A DNA stretch of 64,000 bases from Brevundimonas aurantiaca (GTDB lineage: Bacteria > Pseudomonadota > Alphaproteobacteria > Caulobacterales > Caulobacteraceae): contig NZ_JACHOQ010000001.1 of the NCBI RefSeq assembly GCF_014199955.1, positions 1-64,000 of the forward strand. The letters are read 5' to 3'. The position numbers and the translations under genes were made by a program. The first letter of the stretch is position 1; every line of letters begins with the position of its first letter. This document shows positions 24,272-32,946 of this stretch, piece after piece. The notes below the pieces were generated by a model. That model was not told the origin of the DNA. It worked only from the letters and a program-made list of their open reading frames with translations, and made no database searches.

Positions 24272-27200
24272 TTAGAAGGAGTAGCGCAGACCAACCTGGA
24301 AGCTGCGGGTCGGCGTGAAGACTCCGGTGCCAGCGCCGAAGCGCGGGCTGGTGTAGCTGCCTTCGAACGAGCTGTAGTTGGTGAAGTTGAACAGGTTGAT
24401 GGCGTCAGCAATGAACTCCACTCGCTGTCCGCCAAACACTTCGAAGGCCTTCGTCAAGCGCAGATCCACTTGCCGATAGGCGAAGTTCAGGCCCGGCAGG
24501 AAGGCGCGCTTTTCGGGGTTCCCGGCATTCCAACAGATGTTGGGACCACCCGCCGGCGCGTCAGGGCAGTTGAAAACATTATACGGCAGGCCTGAACCCA
24601 AGGTCACGATGCCGGACAGCAGGAAATCGGCCGGCAGACCCAGGGTGCCCGAGGCGACGATGCGGTGCCGCTCGTCCGTCGCCGATCGATATTCCGGCGA
24701 TTGGCTGGGGACATTGTAGTCGAAGTCGAAGGCCGCATATCCGTTGTCACGGCTGCCGTTCTGGGTCGCGTCCATATAGGTGTAGGCCAGATTGAAGCCC
24801 CAGCCGTCCTGAGCGTTGTACGGCTTATCAGCGGTCAAATAGATCGCTTTATAGTCGCGTTCCTTGTCCGTGTTCTGGAAGAAGATGGTGTTCCGGAACT
24901 GCGGGAAGCCGACCGAGGTGGGCGACGGTCCGTTGAAGCGACCACCCGTCTCGGTCAGGGCGTTGGCGATGTACCAAGCAGATTCACCCTCCGTATGACC
25001 GGCCGCGAATGTAAGGGCCGTCTGCCATTGGCCGAACTTCTGGCGCACGCCGATATTGAACTGATCGGTGCGCGGCGGTTCGAAGTTGTTCTTGACAAGG
25101 AAGACCTCTCCGGCGCCCGGCGACGCGGCCAGCAGCGGATCAAGGCCGGCCGGCGTCAGATAGGCGGGGTTCCAGGCTACCGTCTGCTGCCCCCCGACGA
25201 GGCCGCCGGTGTTGGAGAAGTAGATAGTCTTGTTGAACTGGAACGGCTTGAACCGTTCATCGAAGGCGAAGTTGAAGCCGATCCGGTCGTAATAGCGCCC
25301 TGCACCGCCGAACAGCACAGTGCGTTCGTCGCCGAAAACGTCATAGGAGAAGCCGAAGCGAGGCTGGAAGGCGTCCTTGAAAGCAGGACGATCACCGTCG
25401 GAAATATAGTCAGCCGGATTGAAGTAGGACGGGAAATCGTAGCTCGGCAGGTTCTGAATCGCCGCCAGCATGTTCCGAATGGAGTCCGGCGTCCGGTAGT
25501 CGTTGTTGACCGCGTTGTCCTCGTAGTCCCAGCGGATGCCTAGGTTCAGTTCCAGCTTGTCGGTGATCTGCCAGTCGTCCTGAATGTACAGTCCGATGAC
25601 ATTGTTGTCAGCGTCAGCGGGAGGAACGGCCACGCCGAGGTCAACAGAGACCGGAATGGTTCGGCTTCCGTTGATTTCAGGACGCGCCTCGATGTCGTAA
25701 GTGAAGGTCGGGTTGCGGCCGAAGTCCTTCTGCACGAAGTAATTCTGCATCGAATACTTCGCACCCATCTTGATGGTGTGGGTACCCATCCAGGACAGGT
25801 CGGGGATAGTCAGGTCGTTCCGGATCGTCGTGCTCTTCTGCTCCAGGAACTGAGAGTCCGCGCGACCGCCAGCCGTGAAGACCGTCGCCTCGCGGTTGTT
25901 GATGTTGTACTGGAAGCCGGGCGTCGTCGGACTGTCGTCCCGGAAGATGACATACCGGCGGCCGTAGTCGCCGCCGTTGATCACCGACTGCTCATAGCTG
26001 GACTGCAGGTAATCGATCGCGAACTCATTCAGGAAGCGATCGCCCTGGTATTGGTGACGCAGGTTGAACGCCTTGTTCTCACCGCTGTTGCGCGCCGCGC
26101 GGCTGGGGGCGTTCTGGCCGCTGGCCCCACGGATATCCTCTTCGGTCTTGTACTCGGCGCTGAGTTCCAGACGCTGCCGGTCGTTGATCTGCCACGACAG
26201 CTTGCCGAAGAAGATGTCCTGTTCATACGGCGTCGAGGTTGTGCCCAGATCGGCGGCGAAGAAGTCATTGTATTCCGTGCGGTTCAGGAAGGACTGCGAA
26301 ATCCGGTCCTCATCCTTGCGCTCGTAGGCGCCGAAGAAGTGCAGACGATCCTGGATGATCGGGCCACCCAGGCTGGCGCCGTATTGCAGTCGCTTCAGCG
26401 GCGCCTTCTCGGCTCCACGACGTTCCGAAATCTCATCCTGAGCGATCCAGTCGGGATCCTGATAGAAGACGAAGGCGTCACCGTGGAACTCGTTCGTGCC
26501 AGAGCGGGTCACGGCCGTAATGATGGCCGAACCGGCCTGTTCATACTCAGCCTTGAAGTTTTGGCTGATGACGCGGAACTCCTGAACCGCGCCCTGCGGG
26601 AAAGGGGTGCCGCGGCTGTCGTCCTGACCAGCCACGCCGCCGTCGTTGATCAGGGATTTTCGGTTCTGACCGTCGATGAAGACGTTGATGGCCTGAGCCG
26701 TCTGACCACCGGCCGAAATGGTCCGCTCCGTATCGTCTTCGCGAACACGCAAGCCGGGGGCCAGGGCGGCGAAGTTCAGGAAGTTGCGGCTGATCTGCGG
26801 CAGGTTGTTGATCTGCTGCTGGGTCACATTGGTGGCGACTTCGGGCGTGCGGACTTCAAACACCCGACGGCCGGTCACGACGATGTCGCCCAGCTCGGTC
26901 GCGCCGCTGGTCGCGGGCGCGGTCGAAGCGGCGGCGACGTCCAGATTGAGCGTGCCGACCTGGCCCAGGGCCAGGGTGACCGTTTCTTCAGCCGTCTGGC
27001 CGTCCGCGCTGGTCACTTGAACGCGATAAGTGCCGGGACGGAGACCGGAAAAGACGTAGCGGCCGTCGGCGCCGACGCGGGCGCGCGCCACATAGCCGGT
27101 CGCCACTTCCGTGGCTGTGACTTGCGCGCCGGCTTCAGCGGTCGCGCCGTCGTAAACGGCGCCGCGGAGCGTAGTCGTTGCGTTTTGGGCGCTCGCCGCC

Positions 27201-27274
27201 CCAGCGAAACCGGCCGCGATGGCCAGAGCCGACGCGGCCGCCAAGGCGGTGCTGCGTGTATTGAACTTTCTCAT
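24272..27274 (-). CDS. TonB-dependent receptor with N-terminal carboxypeptidase-regulatory-like domain
   Basis: 1000 residues. Outer-membrane active transporter driven by TonB. Signal peptide at 1-29 (ends GAASAQ). Residues about 33-112 form a carboxypeptidase-D regulatory-like beta domain (TTTLRGAVYDGATAEAGAQVTATEV...GLRPGTYRVQV). The plug starts near 128 with ELGDIVVTGRRVFEV and is followed by a 22-strand barrel ending in the typical C-terminal aromatic FQVGLRYSF. This Oar/SusC-like form is common for glycan uptake. The gene begins 28 bp after lacI with an AGGAGGGG ribosome-binding site, and ends at a strong terminator. It probably brings the oligosaccharide into the periplasm. Confidence 0.95.
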   Translation of the reverse strand: MRKFNTRSTALAAASALAIAAGFAGAASAQNATTTLRGAVYDGATAEAGAQVTATEVATGYVARARVGADGRYVFSGLRPGTYRVQVTSADGQTAEETVTLALGQVGTLNLDVAAASTAPATSGATELGDIVVTGRRVFEVRTPEVATNVTQQQINNLPQISRNFLNFAALAPGLRVREDDTERTISAGGQTAQAINVFIDGQNRKSLINDGGVAGQDDSRGTPFPQGAVQEFRVISQNFKAEYEQAGSAIITAVTRSGTNEFHGDAFVFYQDPDWIAQDEISERRGAEKAPLKRLQYGASLGGPIIQDRLHFFGAYERKDEDRISQSFLNRTEYNDFFAADLGTTSTPYEQDIFFGKLSWQINDRQRLELSAEYKTEEDIRGASGQNAPSRAARNSGENKAFNLRHQYQGDRFLNEFAIDYLQSSYEQSVINGGDYGRRYVIFRDDSPTTPGFQYNINNREATVFTAGGRADSQFLEQKSTTIRNDLTIPDLSWMGTHTIKMGAKYSMQNYFVQKDFGRNPTFTYDIEARPEINGSRTIPVSVDLGVAVPPADADNNVIGLYIQDDWQITDKLELNLGIRWDYEDNAVNNDYRTPDSIRNMLAAIQNLPSYDFPSYFNPADYISDGDRPAFKDAFQPRFGFSYDVFGDERTVLFGGAGRYYDRIGFNFAFDERFKPFQFNKTIYFSNTGGLVGGQQTVAWNPAYLTPAGLDPLLAASPGAGEVFLVKNNFEPPRTDQFNIGVRQKFGQWQTALTFAAGHTEGESAWYIANALTETGGRFNGPSPTSVGFPQFRNTIFFQNTDKERDYKAIYLTADKPYNAQDGWGFNLAYTYMDATQNGSRDNGYAAFDFDYNVPSQSPEYRSATDERHRIVASGTLGLPADFLLSGIVTLGSGLPYNVFNCPDAPAGGPNICWNAGNPEKRAFLPGLNFAYRQVDLRLTKAFEVFGGQRVEFIADAINLFNFTNYSSFEGSYTSPRFGAGTGVFTPTRSFQVGLRYSF

Positions 27275-27302
27275 CCTGTTTTCCCCTCCTGATGGGCCCG
27301 TT

Positions 27303-28388
27303 TCACAACGGCTGTGCGGTTGGATTGACGGTGGTCGACCCGGCGGTTTCAGCCGCCGCGGTGGATTGTCGTTCGACCAGGAGCGGCCGAACGATTTCGC
27401 AGGCGGAATCCGGCGCCCCGTTCGGGCCGGCCTGGACCAGGCCGATCAGGCGCTCCACGCCCCTTCGGCCCATTTCCGCAATATTCACTCTCAACGTGGT
27501 CAGGGTCGGCCGGACCAGGGCGGCCAGCGGCACGTCGTCGAATCCGATCACGGCCACGTCCTCAGGGCAGCGCACGCCCGCCTCCTGGAAGGCCAGCATG
27601 GCGCCCAGGGCCATCATGTCGTTGGCCGCGAACACCGCGTCGGGGCGCTGGTCCAGAGCCAGCAACCGGGTGGCGGCGCGATGCCCGGCCGCCTGGGTGA
27701 AATCGCCCTCGACGATGATCGGTTCTTGGTCGACCAGGGCGCTGGCGTAGCCCTCGGCGCGGATGTCCGCCTCCAGGTTTCCGGCCGCGCCCCGAATGTG
27801 GGCGATGCGGCGCCGGCCCGTCGCGCGCAGATGCTCGACCGCCGTGACGGCCGCCCCGTGATTGTCGATCGCGATGGAGGGGCGGCCCGCCTCGTCCAGG
27901 CCGCCGTTCATCAACACCACCGGCATGCGGCCCGCCACGTCGGCGGCCAGGTTGGCGGCGCGCAGATGGGGCGACAGGACGATCATTCCATCGACCCGAC
28001 CGCGCATCGATCGCAGAGCGGCCAAGGTCTCCTCGGTATCGCCGTGGGAGCTGGATACGATCAGATGTTTGCCGTGCGCGCGCGCGGCTAAATCCATGCC
28101 GCGGATCAGCTCGGAGAAGAACTCGCCGTACAGGTCCGGCAGGATGACGCCGATCGTGTCGGTGCGGCTGGTCGACAGGCTGCGGGCGCCGACGTGAGGC
28201 ACATACCGGAGATATTCGACCGCATCGAGCACCCGACGCCGGGTCGATTCCGTGATGGCGTCAGAGCCGTTAAGCACGCGCGACACTGAGGCGACGGACA
28301 CCTGCGCCCGCTCCGCCACGTCACGGATCGTGGCGGCCTTGGCGGCCGGCGCATGTCCGTTAACGGCTGACGGGGTGGAGACGTCCAC
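27303..28388 (-). CDS. LacI-family transcriptional regulator
   Basis: 361 residues from GTG 28388 with GAGAGGA upstream. N-terminal helix-turn-helix ATIRDVAERAQVSVASVSRVLNGSDAITESTRRRV at about 18-53, hinge helix GARSLSTSRT, then the periplasmic-binding-protein-like effector domain (IGVILPDLYGEFFSELIRGMD, DAVFAANDMMALGAMLAFQEAGVRCPEDVAVIGFDDVPLA). The effector is presumably a sugar from the glycan. It heads the minus-strand locus, and a LacI-type palindrome lies about 60 bp upstream of its start, so it likely represses itself and the receptor gene. Confidence 0.95.
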   Translation of the reverse strand: MDVSTPSAVNGHAPAAKAATIRDVAERAQVSVASVSRVLNGSDAITESTRRRVLDAVEYLRYVPHVGARSLSTSRTDTIGVILPDLYGEFFSELIRGMDLAARAHGKHLIVSSSHGDTEETLAALRSMRGRVDGMIVLSPHLRAANLAADVAGRMPVVLMNGGLDEAGRPSIAIDNHGAAVTAVEHLRATGRRRIAHIRGAAGNLEADIRAEGYASALVDQEPIIVEGDFTQAAGHRAATRLLALDQRPDAVFAANDMMALGAMLAFQEAGVRCPEDVAVIGFDDVPLAALVRPTLTTLRVNIAEMGRRGVERLIGLVQAGPNGAPDSACEIVRPLLVERQSTAAAETAGSTTVNPTAQPL

Positions 28389-28693
28389 GGTTTCCTCTCT
28401 GAGCGTTCATCGTGCCGGCCCACTTATCGAAGGTCCGTCGATAACAAATGTAATCGGTTACATGACACAGGAGGCTCAGTCACCGCAAGCGGCGAGATGT
28501 CGCCCCTTCTCGATTTCTCCTCCCCCGACGGGTGTTCCCGTCCAGGCTTCGGCCGCCACCGCCCCTGGGTGCGATCCCTGGGGTCGGGCGGCATGATCCA
28601 CCGCGAATTCAGCGGTTGATAACGACTACATCTAGTAGCGCGGGTCATCGCGACACCGTAATCTGGCGCCAGCTCTAAGGGGAGATGCGGTTT
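28389..28693. other. Divergent intergenic region, lacI and NrdJ-like gene
   Basis: About 305 bases with no convincing gene. It contains the LacI-type operator near its left side. Further right is a short imperfect inverted repeat (CTAC...GTAG near 28627-28639) that could belong to the plus-strand promoter but has no recognised regulator. Confidence 0.5.
28448..28463. promoter_or_regulatory. LacI-type operator upstream of lacI
   Basis: ATGTAATCGGTTACAT, a 16-bp palindrome with the central CG typical of LacI-family sites and one non-complementary pair beside it. It is the only such site seen in the locus. Confidence 0.75.
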
Positions 28694-31345
28694 ATGCGCT
28701 TTCAATCCGGCTTCGTCGCTCGCGCCGTGCGGGTCGCGATGGAGACCCGCGCCATAGAGCGCCCCTTCCTGGTCCAGGAGGTTCTGGCGCCCGCCGGCTG
28801 GTCCGACGCCCGGATCGAAGCCTGGCTGGACTGGGGCGATTCGCTCTCGCCCCCGCCGTCCGTCGCAGGCGGCTGGCTGAACGGCGCGCCGGACGCCTGG
28901 GCTGGGCGTTTGGCGGCCAAGGGATTGGCCGAGGGCGTCTTTGCCGACACCAAGGCGGCGGGCGCCTTTGCGGCGGAGCTGGCGGCTACGATGCAGCTCG
29001 GCCTGGCGACCCCGGTGGGACACGCGGCAACGGCCGGCGTCGTCGACCTCGCCGATCCATCCGCCGCCGCCCGGCTTTCCGCCCACAGGGCCGATCGGAC
29101 GACCCAGCGGCTGGCGCGACAAGCAGCGGAGGCCCTGACCGACGCCCTCTGCGCCGTCGCCGACGCGGTCGATCGTTGCGAGGGGGCCCGGGGGGATTGC
29201 GCCGACCCGATGCGAAATCCCGCGCTGGGCCGCGCCGCCGCCGCAGCCCGGGGCCGCGGGGCGACCGACGCCGACATCCTGCGCGCCGTCGACGGTGAGC
29301 GTCCCAGTCTGACGCTTCGCCCCTTGGCGGACGGCGCCCAGCTGGTGGTCCTGGCCGATCGGACCCAGACCGCCGCCGGCTCCCCTGAAGTTCTGGCCGC
29401 TGCAGAGGCCGCCCTGGACGGCGGCCTGGTCGTCGCCTTCGACCCGAGGGACGCTGAGGTTCTGGCCGAACCCGCCGCCAATCGGGTGCTGATCGACCTG
29501 GCTGCGGTCGCGGCCCTTAGCGATGGAACGTTCGATCTTCTGCCCGATCTGGTTCGTCTGTGGGTGACGGCCCTGGACCTCCAATCGGACGACGCCGTGC
29601 TCGCCCTGGGACTGGAGGGGCTTTTGGACGCCCTGGCGCCGCTCGACGGCGATCCCGCCGCCCGCGCCGAGGCCTTGGGCGCCCTGACGGCGTCGGTCGC
29701 AGCCCAAACCTCGGTCGAGCTGGCGCGGCTGCGCAGTCCCTGTGGCGAGTGGGAGGGTTTGAAGGCCCAAATCATCGACGTCGAAAAGGCGCGCCGCGAC
29801 CGGCTGTCCGCCAATTCCTTCCCCCTCGCCGCCCAGGCGATCGAGATTCTGGATCGGACGTCCGGTCCCCGCCGCCACATCGCCTTGGGTCTGTTCGTCG
29901 ATGACGCCGAGGCCCGCCTGCGTCTCGGCCGGGGCGCGCCCGCCGTCGTCGATCTATTCGAGACCGCAGACGGTGGGATCGGTCGCCGACTGGCCCCGGC
30001 CCTGGCCGCCGCCCTGGTCCGCAGCGGAGGGGACGTCCAGGCGGCCGAGCGTCGCCTGTTCGGCCGACGCACCCTGGTCGAGGCGCCGGGCGTGGATCAT
30101 TCCGCGCTCCGCGCCTTCGGCTTCACCGATGTGGAACTGGCCGCCGTGGAACAGGCTCTGGGTGCTGCGGAAAGCTTCGACGCCGTCTTCACCGCACCCG
30201 TCCTCGACCCCGGCTTCATCCGCGACGTTCTGGGACTGGAAGACGGCGACGGCCCCTTGTTGAACCTGCTGGGGGTGCCCGAAGAGGCTGAGGCCGCTGC
30301 GGCTCAATGGGTGTTCGGCCATGGTCATCTGAGGGATTGGGAGGGCGCGCCGACCGACCTCGCAGCCCTTCTCGCCGATCCCGCCGGCTTCGAGGGTCGC
30401 CTGCGTCTGGCGCTCGAACCCTTCAGCGACGCCCCGGACATCGCCCTTGAAACCCTCGACTGGCGCGCCACCGCCGCCCAGGCCGCGCGCACGCTCAGCC
30501 AGGCGGCGGATCACGGACGGCGCGCCATCCGCCTGAACCGCGCCGCGCCTCCCCCCGGCCCTCTGCTGACCCTGCCCAAGACCGACCCTGCGCCGCGCTT
30601 CGAAGCCGCACCCCAGACCGCCGCCGCACCCGCCCCCAAGGAGCGGATCATCGAACGGGTGGTGGAACGCGAACGCGCCCGCCGCAAACTGCCCGACCGT
30701 CGCAAGGGCTATATCCAGAAGGCGGCCGTAGGCGGCCACAAGGTCTATATCCACACCGGAGAATATGAAGACGGCGAACTGGGCGAGATCTTCATCGACA
30801 TGCACAAGGAAGGCGCCGCCTTCCGCAGCCTGATGAACAACTTCGCCATCGCCATCTCTATCGGCCTGCAATACGGCGTGCCGCTGGACGAGTTCGTGGA
30901 CGCCTTCGTCTTCACCCGCTTCGAGCCGGCGGGACGGGTCACCGGCAATGATTCCATCCGTTCGGCGACCTCGATCCTCGACTACATCTTCCGCGAACTG
31001 GGCGTCTCCTATCTGAGCCGCCAGGAGTTGGCCAACGCCCAGGCGGATCACACCCAGGCCGAGGGCCAAAACTGGGGCGAACTGGGCGATGGAAAGCCCA
31101 AGGACGGCGAGGCCGTCCCCGCCGCACGCTTTATATCCAAGGGGTTCGCGCGCGGCTCGGCGCCGGACAATCTGGTCGTCGTGCCCTTCGGCCGCAAGCT
31201 GGAGACGGAGCCTCGGCCAGGCGGCGAGACAGAGGCGGCGGCCTGTCCCTCCTGCGGGGACTTCAGCCTGCAACAACGCGGCGCCGGCTGGACCTGCGAC
31301 ACCTGCGGCGCGGCGCCGGCCCTGCAAGGCGGGGATCAGGGCTAA
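28694..31345 (+). CDS. Degenerate class II ribonucleotide reductase paralog (TSCPD domain)
   Basis: 883 residues from ATG 28694; an earlier ATG at 28685 directly touches the AAGGGGAG ribosome-binding site, whereas 28694 is 9 bases from it. From about residue 667 ([40 protein letters not shown]...) to 780 the sequence closely resembles the C-terminal TSCPD region of B12-dependent NrdJ, and a four-Cys ribbon (CPSCGDF...CDTCG, about 850-870) ends it as in NrdJ. The N-terminus MRFQSGF also echoes NrdJ. The central part is Ala/Leu-rich and lacks recognisable catalytic-barrel motifs such as the active-site Cys strands; [21 protein letters not shown] may be a remnant. It is unlikely to reduce nucleotides. 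Possible roles are NrdJ regulation or nucleotide/DNA binding. Confidence 0.75.
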   Translation: MRFQSGFVARAVRVAMETRAIERPFLVQEVLAPAGWSDARIEAWLDWGDSLSPPPSVAGGWLNGAPDAWAGRLAAKGLAEGVFADTKAAGAFAAELAATMQLGLATPVGHAATAGVVDLADPSAAARLSAHRADRTTQRLARQAAEALTDALCAVADAVDRCEGARGDCADPMRNPALGRAAAAARGRGATDADILRAVDGERPSLTLRPLADGAQLVVLADRTQTAAGSPEVLAAAEAALDGGLVVAFDPRDAEVLAEPAANRVLIDLAAVAALSDGTFDLLPDLVRLWVTALDLQSDDAVLALGLEGLLDALAPLDGDPAARAEALGALTASVAAQTSVELARLRSPCGEWEGLKAQIIDVEKARRDRLSANSFPLAAQAIEILDRTSGPRRHIALGLFVDDAEARLRLGRGAPAVVDLFETADGGIGRRLAPALAAALVRSGGDVQAAERRLFGRRTLVEAPGVDHSALRAFGFTDVELAAVEQALGAAESFDAVFTAPVLDPGFIRDVLGLEDGDGPLLNLLGVPEEAEAAAAQWVFGHGHLRDWEGAPTDLAALLADPAGFEGRLRLALEPFSDAPDIALETLDWRATAAQAARTLSQAADHGRRAIRLNRAAPPPGPLLTLPKTDPAPRFEAAPQTAAAPAPKERIIERVVERERARRKLPDRRKGYIQKAAVGGHKVYIHTGEYEDGELGEIFIDMHKEGAAFRSLMNNFAIAISIGLQYGVPLDEFVDAFVFTRFEPAGRVTGNDSIRSATSILDYIFRELGVSYLSRQELANAQADHTQAEGQNWGELGDGKPKDGEAVPAARFISKGFARGSAPDNLVVVPFGRKLETEPRPGGETEAAACPSCGDFSLQQRGAGWTCDTCGAAPALQGGDQG

Positions 31346-31402
31346 GTTAACGGGTCGCCCCTAGGCTCAGGATCAATGCGACGCCTTCGCCGGAGCGACC
31401 CC

Positions 31403-31897
31403 ATGTCCCGCCTGACCGCCCTTTCCCTCGCCGCCGCCCTTCTCGCGACCCTGGCCGTCCCCGCCTCGGCCCAGAACGCCGGTCAGATCGCCTCGGTGCG
31501 TCGGGGCGCTTCCTGCGCGGGCTGCAACCTTTTTCAGGGCGACTTTTCCGGGCTTGAGGCGCGGGGCCTGAACCTGACGCGATCGCGTTTGCGGCAGGCG
31601 GACCTGAGCCTGAGCGTGATGAACCGCACCCGCTTCTCCAACGCCGATCTGCGCGACGTGGACGCCTATGGCGGGGTCTTTTCCGGCTCCAGCTTTTCAG
31701 GCGCGAACCTGACCAACGCCAGTTTCGTCGGCGCCTATCTGCAAGGGGCGAACTTCGCAGGGGCCACGCTCCAGGGAACCAATATCTCCGGCGCCGATCT
31801 GTCGCGCGCCTCAGGTCTGACGCAGAGCCAGCTCAATCGAGCCTGCGGCGACGGCTCCACCGTCCTGCCGCACGGCCTGCGTATTCCGGCCTGCTGA
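31403..31897 (+). CDS. Secreted pentapeptide-repeat protein 1
   Basis: 164 residues from ATG 31403 (GGAG 7 bases upstream). Sec signal peptide to about residue 24 (LAVPASAQ). The mature part begins with a CAGC pair (GASCAGCNLFQGDFSG), then about 18 pentapeptide units of the A(D/N)Lxx type predicting a right-handed quadrilateral beta-helix. It closes with an RACGDGSTVLPHGLRIPAC cap holding two further Cys. Periplasmic location is inferred. Function unknown; paralogous to the next gene. Confidence 0.88.
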   Translation: MSRLTALSLAAALLATLAVPASAQNAGQIASVRRGASCAGCNLFQGDFSGLEARGLNLTRSRLRQADLSLSVMNRTRFSNADLRDVDAYGGVFSGSSFSGANLTNASFVGAYLQGANFAGATLQGTNISGADLSRASGLTQSQLNRACGDGSTVLPHGLRIPAC

Positions 31898-31978
31898 AGG
31901 CCGCCAATCTTGCCGGCATTTAACGAAATTACCTCGATTTAAGTAGGTCCGGTCACGGTTTCAGGGCATTCAGGCGGT

Positions 31979-32872
31979 GTGAAACAGATCATCCGCCCTA
32001 CCCTTTCGGTCCTTTTGCCCGCCCTGGCTGCGGCGAGCGGCCTTCTGCTGGCGCCGTCCGCCTTCGCCGGCGTCGAGATGACGGTGCAAGATCGCGACGT
32101 GGCCCGGTCAGTCTCGCTCGGCGGATCCTGCAATCGCTGCGAGCTGTCGGGGCGCAATCTTTCCGGTGCGACCTTCACCGGCGCCAGCTTCATGAACGCC
32201 ACCCTGGTCGGGGCCAATCTGCGTGGCGCGGAAATGGTGGGGTCGAACTTCACGGGCAGCGACTTCAGCCGCGCCAATCTGACCGGAGTCGAGATCGTCG
32301 GCGCCGACTTCACCTCCACCAGCTTCGCAAACGCCGTCCTGACGGGAGCAGAGGCCCAGGGCGCCTCCTTCGTGCGCGCCAACCTTTCCCGCGCCAACCT
32401 TTCCGGAGGCGAGTTGCACGGGGTCAATTTCAACGGCGCCACCCTGATCGAGGCCGACTTTTCGGGCAGCGAGCTATTCGGCGCGACCCTGGCCAATGTC
32501 CGCGCCGCCGGGGCCGATTTCAGCGATGCCGAGATCAACGCCTCCAACCTGACCCACGGGGACTTCACCGGCGCCTCCTTCCGGGATTCCAGCCTGGACG
32601 GCGCGCGGCTGACCGGCGGCGTCTTTAGCCGGGCCGACTTCAGAGACGCCTCCCTGCGGCGCACCGATATTCGAGGCGCAGATTTGTCCGGCGCGCGCAA
32701 TCTGACCCAGGATCAGGTGCGGGAAGCCTGCGGCGATGGATCGACCCGCCTTCCCGGCCGTCTGACGGCCCAGGCCTGCCGCGGCGCAATCCGCGTCATC
32801 CGCGCCGTTCCCGCGCCGCCGACGCCGCCCGCGCCGCCGCGCGTCCGCAACTTCGTGACTGCAGAGCGCTGA
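31979..32872 (+). CDS. Secreted pentapeptide-repeat protein 2
   Basis: 297 residues from GTG 31979. Signal peptide to about residue 30 (LLLAPSAFA). It has the same layout as its upstream paralog but about twice as many coils: an N-terminal CNRC pair (GGSCNRCELSGRNLSG), some 38 pentapeptide units in a row, then REACGDGSTRLPGRLTAQAC. A Pro-rich tail (APPTPPAPPRV) follows. The paired Cys at both ends are probably disulfides in the periplasm. The 81-bp gap from the first paralog suggests a tandem duplication. No partner enzyme is nearby. Confidence 0.88.
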   Translation: MKQIIRPTLSVLLPALAAASGLLLAPSAFAGVEMTVQDRDVARSVSLGGSCNRCELSGRNLSGATFTGASFMNATLVGANLRGAEMVGSNFTGSDFSRANLTGVEIVGADFTSTSFANAVLTGAEAQGASFVRANLSRANLSGGELHGVNFNGATLIEADFSGSELFGATLANVRAAGADFSDAEINASNLTHGDFTGASFRDSSLDGARLTGGVFSRADFRDASLRRTDIRGADLSGARNLTQDQVREACGDGSTRLPGRLTAQACRGAIRVIRAVPAPPTPPAPPRVRNFVTAER

Positions 32873-32898
32873 CGCCCTGCTGAATGCGGTCGAATCGA

Positions 32899-32930
32899 AA
32901 AGGGCGCGCCTTTCGGCGCGCCCTTTCTTT
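32899..32930. terminator. Bidirectional terminator between pentapeptide gene and aspS
   Basis: 12-bp perfect stem AAAGGGCGCGCC (32899-32910) / GGCGCGCCCTTT (32915-32926), TTTC loop, followed by CTTT on the plus strand. It lies between convergent genes. Confidence 0.88.
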
Positions 32931-32946
32931 CGCTCAGTCAGGCCGA

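Noticed and set aside
24272..27274. Possible frameshift in the TonB receptor because of its length
   Set aside because: The frame is continuous from signal peptide through the N-terminal domain and plug to the C-terminal aromatic.
28620..28645. Possible NrdR box upstream of the NrdJ-like gene
   Set aside because: The short CTAC...GTAG repeat does not fit the NrdR consensus in length or spacing.
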